Origin: CBDCVN01 sp965223585
GTDB taxonomy: Bacteria > Deinococcota > Deinococci > Deinococcales > Trueperaceae
NCBI GenBank assembly: GCA_965223585.1
Contig: CBDCWW010000012.1
Location: forward strand, 119,965-183,964
Direction: 5' to 3'
DNA: 64,000 nucleotides
Under the pieces are notes generated by a model that had not been told where the DNA came from, searched no databases, and saw only the letters and a list, made by a program, of their open reading frames with translations. Positions 36,901 through 45,314 of the stretch are shown piece by piece. Position numbers and translations under genes: made by a program. The stretch's first letter is position 1; each line of letters begins with the position of its first letter.

Positions 36901-37529
36901 CGGCCCCTATTTATCAATTTCTAAATGATTTTACTCACTTAAAATATTTAGGCGAGGAGCTTCTAAAGATAGCAGATGAATATGGCTATGCTTTTTGGAA
37001 AGCATGGGGCCTTCTTTGTCATGGCAGGGCTATGGCTCAACTAGGAGAAACAGAAACAGGTATTACTGAAATGCAGCAAGGTATAACCATTTCTAAAATG
37101 GCAGGAGGGCTCATTTTGGGTTCATGTGCACTAACGATGTTAGCTGAAGGTTTGTGGTTAGGGGGTAGACACAATGAAGCTTTAGATGCTATAGAAGAAG
37201 TTCTTGCCTATAGCAAGAAAAAAGGTGAGTCCTTTCTCTTATCTCAAATTAATCGTTTAAAGGGTGAGTGGACCCAAGAGTTAGGAGCAGAAACTGCTGA
37301 GGTTGAGCAGTGCTTTAGACAAGCTATAGCTGTGGCTAAAGAGCAAGATGCCCCTATGTTGGAATTGCAAGCAACCTTATCACTAGCAAAATACTGGCAA
37401 GCTAATGGTAGACAAGAAGAGACGCAATCACTACTAAAAGAGTTATTAGAACGTATAACTCCTATAGTAGATGTAGATGAAATTCCTGAGTATACAGGAG
37501 CAACTGAAATCCTTACTGCATTAGTTTAG
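33972..37529 (+). CDS. SARP/BTAD-STAND transcriptional regulator 3
   Basis: 1185 residues (MENKASQTLLHIELLGTPKV). Winged helix, BTAD domain, STAND ATPase (GNAGQGKS; LLILEDLHWVD, with Leu and Val where regulators 1 and 2 have Thr and Ile), then TPR-like repeats. The DNA-binding part groups with regulators 1 and 2, while the C-terminal half (FDQASHENMVRHYTQDHRVV region) is closer to regulators 4 and 5. This suggests recombination or gene conversion between halves. The 3' end carries a 20-bp tandem duplication over the stop codon (CTGCATT.GTTTAGTAAAA repeated). Confidence 0.9.
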   Translation: MENKASQTLLHIELLGTPKVRFGEGAPLQIPKKLLALLAYIAIEKKAVQRTKLIVLFWSDVANDLARNSLRTGLSELKKILGEYIKPSRHTVGLNWEKPIQVDALELETALSKEPLDLEKLDKAIASYRGNFLAGLEVKDAPEFDDWYQSQQEHYQQIAFEGFDKLIRNAEDKQDYGAALKHAQNMLNLDQLREESHYKLIYLYAKQGNRAAALQQYEKCQQILSENLRIEPSEAIENLIDQIKSGELGQLSQDPEVKNPVTESSTRSNLPKNLTPPTFLAEEGNIARQTLFVGRKEELNQLQEALDTIGKNKGQVRLVLGNAGQGKSYLLQKFTDKALEANPELLVLTGYCDQQSGIGDPYLPFRHILLLLLGDVEAQWHGGLISTAHAKRLWEAMGETVPQVAKHAPDLITNFLTDVPLIERLVLAGLEKEPWFEKVANLVNTKPLGTLEQTRIISLYASTLQAIARVRPILLILEDLHWVDASSATLFNYLSRYIASSRILLVGSYRASDVLTNDLPHPMLEIGRELHRLYGDIEINLEEQKVEAEREFVNAYLDSEPNQLNDNFREIFFRHTQGHALFTAELLSTMKDRGDLYQEDEKWLAKDNIDWQTLPAKVEGVIKVRIGRLPNEQRELLSVASVQGEAFIGEAVAQVQKQNEREVIRAFSGEMDKRHGLVKSDRMERLGKQRLSHYRFRHNLFQQYVYSNLTEAERTYLHEDIAFALEEMYGKKAKDIAPQLAWHFEQAGNIEKTFEYLLAAGQQAQMLGSNREAVIHYERGLALINQLTVTPERIPVELGLQAGLGMALLPVEGFQSERVRIALERALELCRQIGGTNSQLMTIYAGLAHYALSNNSLSIQTFFELSSEYKAIADQQEDLGHRATAIALFMSAHFFLGNINKTIELGRLVLSYLNFDQASHENMVRHYTQDHRVVLASMLSWAFCYKGKLKEARELMANQPVPHLENAASRAFFLGASAPIYQFLNDFTHLKYLGEELLKIADEYGYAFWKAWGLLCHGRAMAQLGETETGITEMQQGITISKMAGGLILGSCALTMLAEGLWLGGRHNEALDAIEEVLAYSKKKGESFLLSQINRLKGEWTQELGAETAEVEQCFRQAIAVAKEQDAPMLELQATLSLAKYWQANGRQEETQSLLKELLERITPIVDVDEIPEYTGATEILTALV

Positions 37530-37656
37530 TAAAAGCTGCATTGGTTTAGTAAAACAAGTATAAATAACCAAACAGCTTGATTGCTCATTTTCATTGATTA
37601 ATCACAGCTCAGACAATTGAAGGTGGCAAGAAAACCAACTTTTATACCTTTTCTCA

Positions 37657-37887
37657 TTAGTGATCTAATCGTTGATAGGTTTCGTGCCAAGTACGCTGTC
37701 CACACTTTGAACAACGCACTAGCCTTTGTGGATTACCTTTAGCTTTCCACCTAACACCACCCATTTCCCAAATTGATTGCTCAAAACCACAAGTACACTG
37801 CATCATCCAACTAAGTGATTCAGCTCGCATGCTTTCTGCCCAAGGGCGAGGTAGGATTACTATAAAAAATCTTTGTATTAAAGTCAT
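37657..37887 (-). CDS. Small conserved-looking protein with CxC/CxxC putative zinc site
   Basis: 76 residues. Four cysteines are arranged as C-T-C-G-F near the middle and C-S-K-C-G-Q toward the end, suggesting a zinc-ribbon-like fold. It is rich in Trp and Arg, with no signal peptide, so probably cytosolic. An AAGGAG site about 10 bases upstream of ATG 37887 supports translation. It is the only minus-strand gene in the cluster that lacks an 11-bp array. Function not recognised. It sits convergent to regulator 3 and downstream of the astacin-repeat gene. Confidence 0.6.
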   Translation of the reverse strand: MTLIQRFFIVILPRPWAESMRAESLSWMMQCTCGFEQSIWEMGGVRWKAKGNPQRLVRCSKCGQRTWHETYQRLDH

Positions 37888-37956
37888 TATCAGTTACTCC
37901 TTACTAAAAATGCAATTTGCTTTGACATTATTTTCTTGTAAGCAACTAAATTAAGC

Positions 37957-37980
37957 GCTGCCAGTTATTGAGCTGGCAGC
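37957..37980 (-). terminator. Hairpin after the astacin-repeat gene
   Basis: Perfect 8-bp stem GCTGCCAG/CTGGCAGC with an 8-base loop, located 44 bases beyond the stop at 38024. It has no strong T-run. Confidence 0.55.
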
Positions 37981-38023
37981 ACTATTGCTTAAAAATGGTG
38001 TGTTTTACTACTTAGAAGCAAAA

Positions 38024-39787
38024 CTAGTAGCCTGAACTCCATTCTAAAGTAGTAAATACATCATCTGTACCATCACCATTAAAGTCTCCAAAAGCAAACC
38101 CTGTGGTTCTAGTGTAAGGCGGTATTTTGGTATAGTGGGCCCTATTGATTGGTTTCCATTCACTGGTACCACCATATGAAACATACCATCTTTTACTTTC
38201 TGCACAAAATATATCAGTCCTGCCATCACCATTAAAATCGGCAAACTCTAATTCTGAAAGGGCATGTGTAGAAGTATTTATATTCTTCCATTGACCTTGG
38301 CCACCAGAAGATATATACCAAGTTCCTCCCGATGTTCTAAAAATATCGGTTTTACCATCTCCATCAAAGTCCCCAAAAGCAAGGTTTTCAAGAGCAATAC
38401 CTGAATAGCCTAGTACCTCCCAGCGGCTACTCCCACCAGAAGATATATACCAGATTCCACCTGATGTTCTAAAAACGTCCGTCTTACCATCTCCATTGAA
38501 ATCACCAAAACGAAGGCTATTAATACCTATGCCTGAACGGTTTAATTCTTCCCAGCTACCAGTACCACCGTAAGACACATACCACTTATTCTGCCCAGTG
38601 TGAGCACGAAAGACGTCAGTCTTACCATCACCATTGAAGTCACCAAAACGAAGATTATCAAGTCCGATGCTTGAGTGGTTTAATACTTCCCAGTTATCAG
38701 TACCACTGTAAGATACCAACCAGTCATTCCGCCGAGCTTGAAAGATATCAGTTTTACCATCACCATCGAAATCACCTAAGGCAAGATCAGGTAATTTGCG
38801 ACTAGAATCGAGAAGTGATTCTAAAGGCTCTAAAGACGCGCTGCCATTAACATTAGAGTATGAGACCATCCAACTTTTGGAATAAAGCCAGTTAACAGCG
38901 TTCTTATCTCCAGTACTTAATCGATTACTTTGTCCTATATAATTACCATTAGGATCGTTGCCAATTACTTGTATAGTGGGCCCTATACAACCGCCCATAT
39001 TGTCCTTTTTACATAAAGCATATTTATCGTAGTGCATAATGGAAAGATAGTCATATGGGCCCACATCTAAACCATCCTTAACATGCCGCTCAAATTGATG
39101 CTTCTTACTCCGCAGAACATTATCCCAAATAATTTCAACGTAGTTATTTCTATCTTGACGGCTTTGTTCATGCCATAAGCCAATTGCATGGCCTATCTCG
39201 TGCATCAACGATCTTCTATCACAATCTCCAGATGAGGTAAGTTTAATTTTTTGCATGCCACCTTGTCTACCAATCCAAGAAGAGCAAGTATTCTTACTAG
39301 ACCCTTTAACAAATTTAACATAGTCGTCGTGCCTAGACTGTTTAGGAACAAAGCGAATACTTGTTCCGTATTCCCATTCAGTCATAGCGTCTTGAATGTT
39401 TCGTTGACCAAGCATTGTCACACTAGGGTCAATAACATAAGGAATAACACCACCGGGCCAGCGGTAGTCTTTTTCACTTGTCCACCAACACCACCAGCCA
39501 CATTTCTTATCATGGAAAACAGCCTGTGGGTTTAGGCGTAAATTTTCTAGCTCCTCAGCTTTACCAAGTATTATGTCGCCCTCGAGTATAGCTAAATCAC
39601 CAATAACCTCGTAAGTAACTGTTGTTTCCCTCTCAGAGGTATTAAAGGTGATAGAACGAATATCGCTGTTCTGAATGTTTTCTTCCGTTTCTTCTACAGT
39701 CTCTTCTACCTTAGGCAAAGGATTAGAGGTACCACAAGCTGCTAAGAAAAATATTAATCCAATAATTAAAAAAATGTTTTTGTTCAT
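38024..39787 (-). CDS. Astacin-like metalloprotease lipoprotein fused to six-repeat FG-GAP/VCBS region
   Basis: 587 residues. Lipobox LAAC (Cys18); a short propeptide; an astacin domain with HEIGHAIGLWHE (His196, Glu197, His200, His206) and SIMHYD as Met-turn; then from about residue 330 six repeats of about 40-45 residues, each with (F/L)(G/A)DF(D/N)GDG.TD(I/V)F and WYVSYGG. The repeats carry calcium-type loops. It combines the two protein types otherwise encoded separately in this window. The protease part is a clear but diverged relative of 7277 and 25228. The ribosome site AGGAG fixes the start. It is divergent from regulator 4, with a class B array between. Confidence 0.87.
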   Translation of the reverse strand: MNKNIFLIIGLIFFLAACGTSNPLPKVEETVEETEENIQNSDIRSITFNTSERETTVTYEVIGDLAILEGDIILGKAEELENLRLNPQAVFHDKKCGWWCWWTSEKDYRWPGGVIPYVIDPSVTMLGQRNIQDAMTEWEYGTSIRFVPKQSRHDDYVKFVKGSSKNTCSSWIGRQGGMQKIKLTSSGDCDRRSLMHEIGHAIGLWHEQSRQDRNNYVEIIWDNVLRSKKHQFERHVKDGLDVGPYDYLSIMHYDKYALCKKDNMGGCIGPTIQVIGNDPNGNYIGQSNRLSTGDKNAVNWLYSKSWMVSYSNVNGSASLEPLESLLDSSRKLPDLALGDFDGDGKTDIFQARRNDWLVSYSGTDNWEVLNHSSIGLDNLRFGDFNGDGKTDVFRAHTGQNKWYVSYGGTGSWEELNRSGIGINSLRFGDFNGDGKTDVFRTSGGIWYISSGGSSRWEVLGYSGIALENLAFGDFDGDGKTDIFRTSGGTWYISSGGQGQWKNINTSTHALSELEFADFNGDGRTDIFCAESKRWYVSYGGTSEWKPINRAHYTKIPPYTRTTGFAFGDFNGDGTDDVFTTLEWSSGY

Positions 39788-39854
39788 AAGAAATCTCCTA
39801 AAGGAAAGAAATAGTGAGTGCTATTTCTTTACACTATTTAGCTTAAAAACCAAG

Positions 39855-39898
39855 CGGCAAACTACCGTAAGTAAAACGTGAAAAAAACGGCAAAAATT
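39855..39898 (-). promoter_or_regulatory. 11-bp direct-repeat array (class B) between astacin-repeat gene and regulator 4
   Basis: Units start at 39855 (CGGCAA), 39866 (CGTAAG), 39877 (CGTGAA) and 39888 (CGGCAA). All four units, and about 40 bases beyond, are nearly identical to 45157-45200 but differ from the class A arrays. Confidence 0.8.
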
Positions 39899-39989
39899 GA
39901 TAGTGAGCACCTAGGAATAGGCATAAATCTTATGATGTTTGCAAACTTATTCTAGGACAAATTTATTATGACAAAAGCTAGTCTAAATT

Positions 39990-39998
39990 TGCTAGAAT
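39990..39998 (+). promoter_or_regulatory. Extended -10 promoter of regulator 4, leaderless geometry
   Basis: TGCTAGAAT, ending six bases before ATG 40005. An ATGACA about 19 bases upstream of the -10 hexamer is a weak -35 candidate shared with regulator 5. Confidence 0.7.
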
Positions 39999-40004
39999 AG
40001 AAGT

Positions 40005-43000
40005 ATGGAAAAGGAACAAAACCAACCTCTACTACACATTAACTTGCTGGGTAATCCAGAGATAAGGGTTGGAGATGGTGCTCCTTTGCAACTACCAAAA
40101 AAGACACTAGCACTGTTGGTGTATATAGCTATAGAAAGGCAAATGGTAAAACGTTCTAAGCTAATACTGTTATTTTGGAGTGATGTGCCAGATGAATCTG
40201 CACGAAGTAGCTTACGTACAGGGTTATCAGGGCTGAAAAAAGCTCTAGGGAATTATATGCAAGCAACAAGGGAGGCAATAGGCCTAGATTGGGAAAAACC
40301 AATTATAGTAGATGCTTTTGAGCTAGACACGGTTTTGACAAGCGAATCAGTTGACTTAAAAAAAGCAGATGCAGCCATAGCTCGGTACAGAGGGGATTTT
40401 CTAAAAGACTTTGAGCTTAAAGACGCTCCTGAATTTGATTCTTGGTGCTTAGAGCAACAAGAACATTTTCAGCAACTAGCGTTTGAAGCGTTCAATAAAC
40501 TAATTGAAGACTCAGAGCAGAAGAAGAGCTACGAACGAGCAGTGCAATACGCACAGCAAATGTTAAACCTAGATCAAGGTCACGAGGAATCACATTATAA
40601 ACTAATTTACCTTTATGGCAAACAAGGAAACCGAGCTGCAGCTTTACAGCAATACGAAAAATGTAGGCAAATACTAGCAGAGATTTTAGACATAGAGCCA
40701 AGTGAAGCAATAGAAGGTTTAATAAAGCAGGTAAAATCAGGGGAGTTAGTACAAGTAAACGAATCCTCAAAAATTAGCTCAACAAATGAGATTAGTACAA
40801 GATTAAAGTTGCCTACAAATTTAATTCCCCCTGCTTTTTTAACAGAGGAAGAAGGTGAATCAAGAGAAACATTATTTGTAGGTAGAACAAAAGAGCTAAA
40901 TCAATTACAAGAAGCACTAGATTCTATAGCTGAAAATAAAGGTCAAGTAAGGCTGGTGCTAGGGAATACGGGGCAAGGCAAATCATATCTGCTACAAAAA
41001 TTTGTTGATCAGGCGCTAGCAGCAAAACCAGAGCTACTAATACTAACAGGTTATTGTGAACAACAATCAGGAGCAGGAGACCCCTATTTACCCTTTAGAC
41101 ATATATTGTTACTGCTTCTAGGAGATGTAGAAGCTGAGTGGCACGGAGGCCTAGTTAGTACTGCACACGCAAAGCGTTTGTGGGAAGCCATGGGAGAAAC
41201 TGTCCCACAAGTGGTAAAACATGCACCTGATCTAATCAAGAGTTTTTTAACCGGAATGCCTTTAATAGAAAGGTTAGTAGTAGCAGGCTTAGATAAAGAA
41301 CCTTGGTTTGAAGAGGTTTTGCAGCTAGCCAGTGAAAAGCCTTTGGGGATGCTCGAGCAAGTCAGAATCATTTCCCTATATGCTAGAGTGTTGGAGGCCA
41401 TTGCAAAAATCAGACCTATTTTACTTATCCTAGAAGATGCTCATTGGATAGACTCCTCCTCAGCAACTCTTTTTAACTATTTAAGTAGGCGTGTAGCAAC
41501 TAAACGTATTTTACTGATAGGAAGCTATAGACCTAGTGAGGTGTTAGCAAATAAGACGCACCCTATTTTGGAAATTAGTCAGGAGCTAAATCGTCTATAT
41601 GGGGATATAAAGATTAATTTAGAAGATCAAAAGGTAGAAACTGAACGTGAATTTGTAAATGCCTATCTTGACAGTGAACCTAACGAGCTAGACCAAAACT
41701 TTAGAGAGGCTTTTTTTAAGCGCACACAAGGATATGCACTATTTACCTCTGAGCTGCTGAATGCAATAAAAGATAGAGGCGATCTCTACCAGCAAGAAGG
41801 TAAATGGTTTGCCAGCGATAATATAGATTGGCAGACCCTGCCAGCAAAAGTAGAGGGGGTTATAGAGATGCGGATTAGTCGCTTGCCTGATAGACAGCGT
41901 GAATTACTAAGTGTAGCCAGTGTACAAGGGGAAGCATTTATAGGAGAAGCAGTAGCCCAAGTACAAAAACAGAACGAACGTGATGTTATTCGCACTTTTA
42001 GTGGTGAAATAGATAAGAGGCATAGGTTGGTAAAATCGGAACGAATGGAACGTCTAGGTAAACAAAGGCTATCACACTACCGTTTTCGACATAACCTTTT
42101 TCAACAATATGTGTATAGCCACTTAGCAGAAAGTGAACGTGCTTATTTACATGAAGACATTGCTCTAGCACTCGAGGAAATGTATGGTAAGAAAGCTAAG
42201 AAAATAGCACCACAACTAGCATGGCATTTTGAACAAGCAGGTAATCTTGAAAAGACCTTTGAGTACTTGCTATTAGCTGGGCAACAGGCACAAGCATTGG
42301 GTTCTAATAGGGAAGCTATTATTGACTATGAGCGTGGTTTGGCTCTTATGGGTCAACTAACTATTACCCAAGCAATTATGTCTAACGAATTAGGTTTTCA
42401 GGCTGGCTTAGGTATGGCACTTTTACCTGTTGAGGGCTTTCAATCTGAAAGAGTATCGACTGCTTTAGAACGTGCCTTAGAATTATGCCGTCAAGTTGGA
42501 GGAACAAACTCCCAATTGATGACTATTTATGCAGGTTTAGCTCATTATGCTCTTGCTAATGGTAATTTATCAATCGAGACTTTTTTAAAGTGGTCAAGTG
42601 AATATAAAGCAATAGCTGATCAGCAAGAAGATTTAGGGCATAGAGCTACAGCAATATCCTTATTTATGTCAGCCCATTTTTTCCTTGGTCACATAAATAA
42701 AACTATAGAGTTAGGTCGTTTAGCACTTAGCCACCTCAATTTTGATCAAGCTAGCCATGAAAATATGATTCGTCATTATACCCAAGATCACCGTGTAGTA
42801 CTAGCACCAATGTTGTCTTGGGCACTTTGTTATAAGGGTAAGTTAAAGGAAGCTAAAGCCCTAATGGCTAACCAACCAGTGCCTTATTTGAAACATGCAG
42901 CAAGCAGAGCATTCTTTCTAGGTACAGCTGCTCCTATTTATCAATGTATAAATGATTTTACTCACCTAAAGACGTTAAGTGAGGAGCTTTTAAAAATAGC

Positions 43001-43559
43001 AGATGAATATGGCTATTTCTTTTGGAAAACATTCGGACTTACCTATCATGGTTGGGCTTTAACACAACTAGGAGAGGTAGAAAAAGGTATTGCTGAAATG
43101 AGACAAGGTATAAACGGTGCTAAAATGGCAGGAGGACTTACTTTGGGTTCATGTGCTTTAACTATGTTAGCCGAAGGTTTATGGTTAGGTGGTAAATACA
43201 ATGAAGCTTTAGATGCACTAGAAGAAGTGTTTACATACAGCAAGGAAAAAGGCGAGTCTTTTTTTCTGTCTCAGATCAACCGCCTAAAAGGTGAGTGGAT
43301 ACAAAAATTAGGAGCAGAAGCTGCTGAAGTTGAGCAATGCTTTAGACAAGCCATAGCTGTGGCTAAAGAACAAGATGCTCCTATGTTAGAGTTACAAGCA
43401 GCCTTATCACTAGCAAAATACTGGCAGGTTAGCGATAAACAAGAAGAAATACACTCACTACTGACAGAGCTATTAGAGTGCATAACTCCTATAGTAGATT
43501 TAGAAGAAATTCCTGAGTATGCAGAAGCAAGTAAAGTTCTTGCTGGACTTAGATTATAG
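40005..43559 (+). CDS. SARP/BTAD-STAND transcriptional regulator 4
   Basis: 1184 residues (MEKEQNQPLLHINLLGNPEI). Same architecture: winged helix, BTAD, ATPase (GNTGQGKS; LLILEDAHWID) and TPR-like tail. With regulator 5 it forms a subgroup set apart by the MEKEQNQ start and by winged-helix differences (SLRTGLSGLKKALGNYM versus SLRTGLSELKKILGEYI). Its neighbouring operator is also of a separate class. It probably activates the divergent astacin-repeat gene. The sensor half is very close to that of regulator 5. Confidence 0.9.
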   Translation: MEKEQNQPLLHINLLGNPEIRVGDGAPLQLPKKTLALLVYIAIERQMVKRSKLILLFWSDVPDESARSSLRTGLSGLKKALGNYMQATREAIGLDWEKPIIVDAFELDTVLTSESVDLKKADAAIARYRGDFLKDFELKDAPEFDSWCLEQQEHFQQLAFEAFNKLIEDSEQKKSYERAVQYAQQMLNLDQGHEESHYKLIYLYGKQGNRAAALQQYEKCRQILAEILDIEPSEAIEGLIKQVKSGELVQVNESSKISSTNEISTRLKLPTNLIPPAFLTEEEGESRETLFVGRTKELNQLQEALDSIAENKGQVRLVLGNTGQGKSYLLQKFVDQALAAKPELLILTGYCEQQSGAGDPYLPFRHILLLLLGDVEAEWHGGLVSTAHAKRLWEAMGETVPQVVKHAPDLIKSFLTGMPLIERLVVAGLDKEPWFEEVLQLASEKPLGMLEQVRIISLYARVLEAIAKIRPILLILEDAHWIDSSSATLFNYLSRRVATKRILLIGSYRPSEVLANKTHPILEISQELNRLYGDIKINLEDQKVETEREFVNAYLDSEPNELDQNFREAFFKRTQGYALFTSELLNAIKDRGDLYQQEGKWFASDNIDWQTLPAKVEGVIEMRISRLPDRQRELLSVASVQGEAFIGEAVAQVQKQNERDVIRTFSGEIDKRHRLVKSERMERLGKQRLSHYRFRHNLFQQYVYSHLAESERAYLHEDIALALEEMYGKKAKKIAPQLAWHFEQAGNLEKTFEYLLLAGQQAQALGSNREAIIDYERGLALMGQLTITQAIMSNELGFQAGLGMALLPVEGFQSERVSTALERALELCRQVGGTNSQLMTIYAGLAHYALANGNLSIETFLKWSSEYKAIADQQEDLGHRATAISLFMSAHFFLGHINKTIELGRLALSHLNFDQASHENMIRHYTQDHRVVLAPMLSWALCYKGKLKEAKALMANQPVPYLKHAASRAFFLGTAAPIYQCINDFTHLKTLSEELLKIADEYGYFFWKTFGLTYHGWALTQLGEVEKGIAEMRQGINGAKMAGGLTLGSCALTMLAEGLWLGGKYNEALDALEEVFTYSKEKGESFFLSQINRLKGEWIQKLGAEAAEVEQCFRQAIAVAKEQDAPMLELQAALSLAKYWQVSDKQEEIHSLLTELLECITPIVDLEEIPEYAEASKVLAGLRL

Positions 43560-43666
43560 TTAACAACTTTGAATTTTAGCTGTTACTGCTATTTTGGATA
43601 TATGTAGGTTGGTAGATTGAATCTAAATCTACACTAAAGAATTTGAAAATTTTGGGATGTATGGTT

Positions 43667-43690
43667 GGTAGGGAAATCACTCTCCCTACC
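43667..43690 (-). terminator. Terminator-like hairpin after the SBBP lipoprotein gene
   Basis: GGTAGGGA/TCCCTACC perfect 8-bp stem with an 8-base loop, 27 bases past the stop codon. No long T-run follows. Confidence 0.6.
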
Positions 43691-43716
43691 ACCACTGCAA
43701 CAGCAAAAAGGCCTTC

Positions 43717-45063
43717 TTACTGATCTACTCCTAGAATATTTCCATTGTTCTTATTGAGTTTTGCAACATAGGCATCAAAACCACCATAGCTTGTAGCACT
43801 ACCTGTTAATAGGTTGCCTAGCGTGCTTCCTGTAATGTAAACTTCATCATTAACAATGATATCTTCAACAAGATCATGATTTGCCGAGCCATAATTCCCA
43901 TTGTCAAACTGATTAATCCACAACTGGGTACCACTACTACTGTATTTGAAAACCACAATGTCTCTTAAACCAGCATTGCTAAAACCAGAAAAAGAACCAG
44001 ATGTGTTACCAGCAATGTAGATGTTATCATTACTGTCCGTAGTAACACTTTTGGGGCCAGTATTAAAACTTGTGGCGTTATGCTCTAAGCGTCTTGTATA
44101 AAGCGTAGCTCCATTTGCATTCTTCTTGACAAAGTGCCCCCCTTGGCTTAAAGCGTTTGTAAAAAGCGTGAAGTAAATTTTGTTGTTACTGTCAGTGGTA
44201 ATGTCATAGGCATTATCAGTGTTATCCGTGCCATAATTTTTTCGCCAGATCTGATTCAGATTGCTTGTGTACTTCAAAAGCATGATATCGTAGCCTCGAT
44301 TAGCACCACTATTATCCCAGTCTGCTAAAATAATCAAGTTATTCGAACTATCTATTGTAAAAGCCCTAGGACCAAAATTTGGGTGGTTGTTTAAAGTAAC
44401 AGACTTAGTTTTAAGTAGGGTACCTGCAGTATTAAACTTTCTTATCACAAAACTGTTAGCACTCTCTTGACTAAGCACATATATCCGGTTGTTACTATCA
44501 ATGGCCAGATCAATGGCAGAATCATTATACTTCTCACCGAACTGTCTTATCCACATGTGTTCCCCATCTTTATTAAACTTTGCTAGGAAAGTATCAGTAT
44601 ATCCTATTTGAAATCCAAGCGGACCAGAGGTTTTGCCCATCACATAAACATTACTATTACTGTCCGTGACAACTTTGCGGGCCTCATCGTAAGATCTAGT
44701 CCCAAATTGTATGCTCCAGAGTTTGCCGCCATTATAACGCCTTAAAATTCCATCAAAACTCCCTTGGTTTGTGCTATCAAGATTACCCCGTGTTCCACCT
44801 ACTACATAAAGATCGTTACCATTAAGAGCCAAATCGTACCCTTTATCATCTTGTGGAGTAGCGAAGTCGAGAGTAGAAAACACAGGGTCTTCAGCAGGGT
44901 TAGGTTCTGTGTATGGGGTAGGTGGCAAATTTGTTTGAGAACAAGCAGCTAGGAAAGTCCCAATAATAGCAGCTAAGATGAAGTTTCTGATAGTGTTTAT
45001 TTGCACATTGAGGGTTTTACCAAGTGTAGCGATTAAGAGATGAATGTTGTTTTGTATGTTCAT
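43717..45063 (-). CDS. Lipoprotein with SBBP-type β-propeller repeats
   Basis: 448 residues. An N-terminal extension is followed by a hydrophobic segment ending FLAAC (lipobox, about residue 41), a proline-rich linker, then about seven repeats of about 50 residues. These are of the type 'D..GNVYV.G.T.G.......G..D.FL.KFN..G...W..QFG' (for example FDGILRRYNGGKLWSIQFG, YTDTFLAKFNKDGEHMWIRQFG). This matches the SBBP seven-bladed propeller family rather than FG-GAP. It is likely surface-anchored; ligand unknown. It is divergent from regulator 5, with a class B array between. Start supported by AAGGAT. Confidence 0.82.
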   Translation of the reverse strand: MNIQNNIHLLIATLGKTLNVQINTIRNFILAAIIGTFLAACSQTNLPPTPYTEPNPAEDPVFSTLDFATPQDDKGYDLALNGNDLYVVGGTRGNLDSTNQGSFDGILRRYNGGKLWSIQFGTRSYDEARKVVTDSNSNVYVMGKTSGPLGFQIGYTDTFLAKFNKDGEHMWIRQFGEKYNDSAIDLAIDSNNRIYVLSQESANSFVIRKFNTAGTLLKTKSVTLNNHPNFGPRAFTIDSSNNLIILADWDNSGANRGYDIMLLKYTSNLNQIWRKNYGTDNTDNAYDITTDSNNKIYFTLFTNALSQGGHFVKKNANGATLYTRRLEHNATSFNTGPKSVTTDSNDNIYIAGNTSGSFSGFSNAGLRDIVVFKYSSSGTQLWINQFDNGNYGSANHDLVEDIIVNDEVYITGSTLGNLLTGSATSYGGFDAYVAKLNKNNGNILGVDQ

Positions 45064-45156
45064 AATTCTTTATCCTTATCTGAATTTGCTTTTTGTAAAT
45101 TTGAAGTAAGAAATAGTACTAACTATTTCTTTACACTGTTTAGCTTAAAAACCAAG

Positions 45157-45200
45157 CGGCAAACTACCGTAAGTAAAACGTGAAAAAAACGGCAAAAATT
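45157..45200 (-). promoter_or_regulatory. 11-bp direct-repeat array (class B) between SBBP gene and regulator 5
   Basis: Units start at 45157 (CGGCAA), 45168 (CGTAAG), 45179 (CGTGAA) and 45190 (CGGCAA), the same as at 39855. Inverted repeat GAAATAG/CTATTTC at about 45111-45130. Confidence 0.8.
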
Positions 45201-45299
45201 GATGGTAAGCACCTAGGCATAGGCATAAATCTATATAGGCTTTTTCTGGAATTTAAGTGGTTGGTCTAAGTTAACTTATGACAAAGGCTAGCCTAAATT

Positions 45300-45308
45300 T
45301 GCTAGAAT
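45300..45308 (+). promoter_or_regulatory. Extended -10 promoter of regulator 5, leaderless geometry
   Basis: TGCTAGAAT, ending six bases before ATG 45315. Confidence 0.7.
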
Positions 45309-45314
45309 TAAAGT

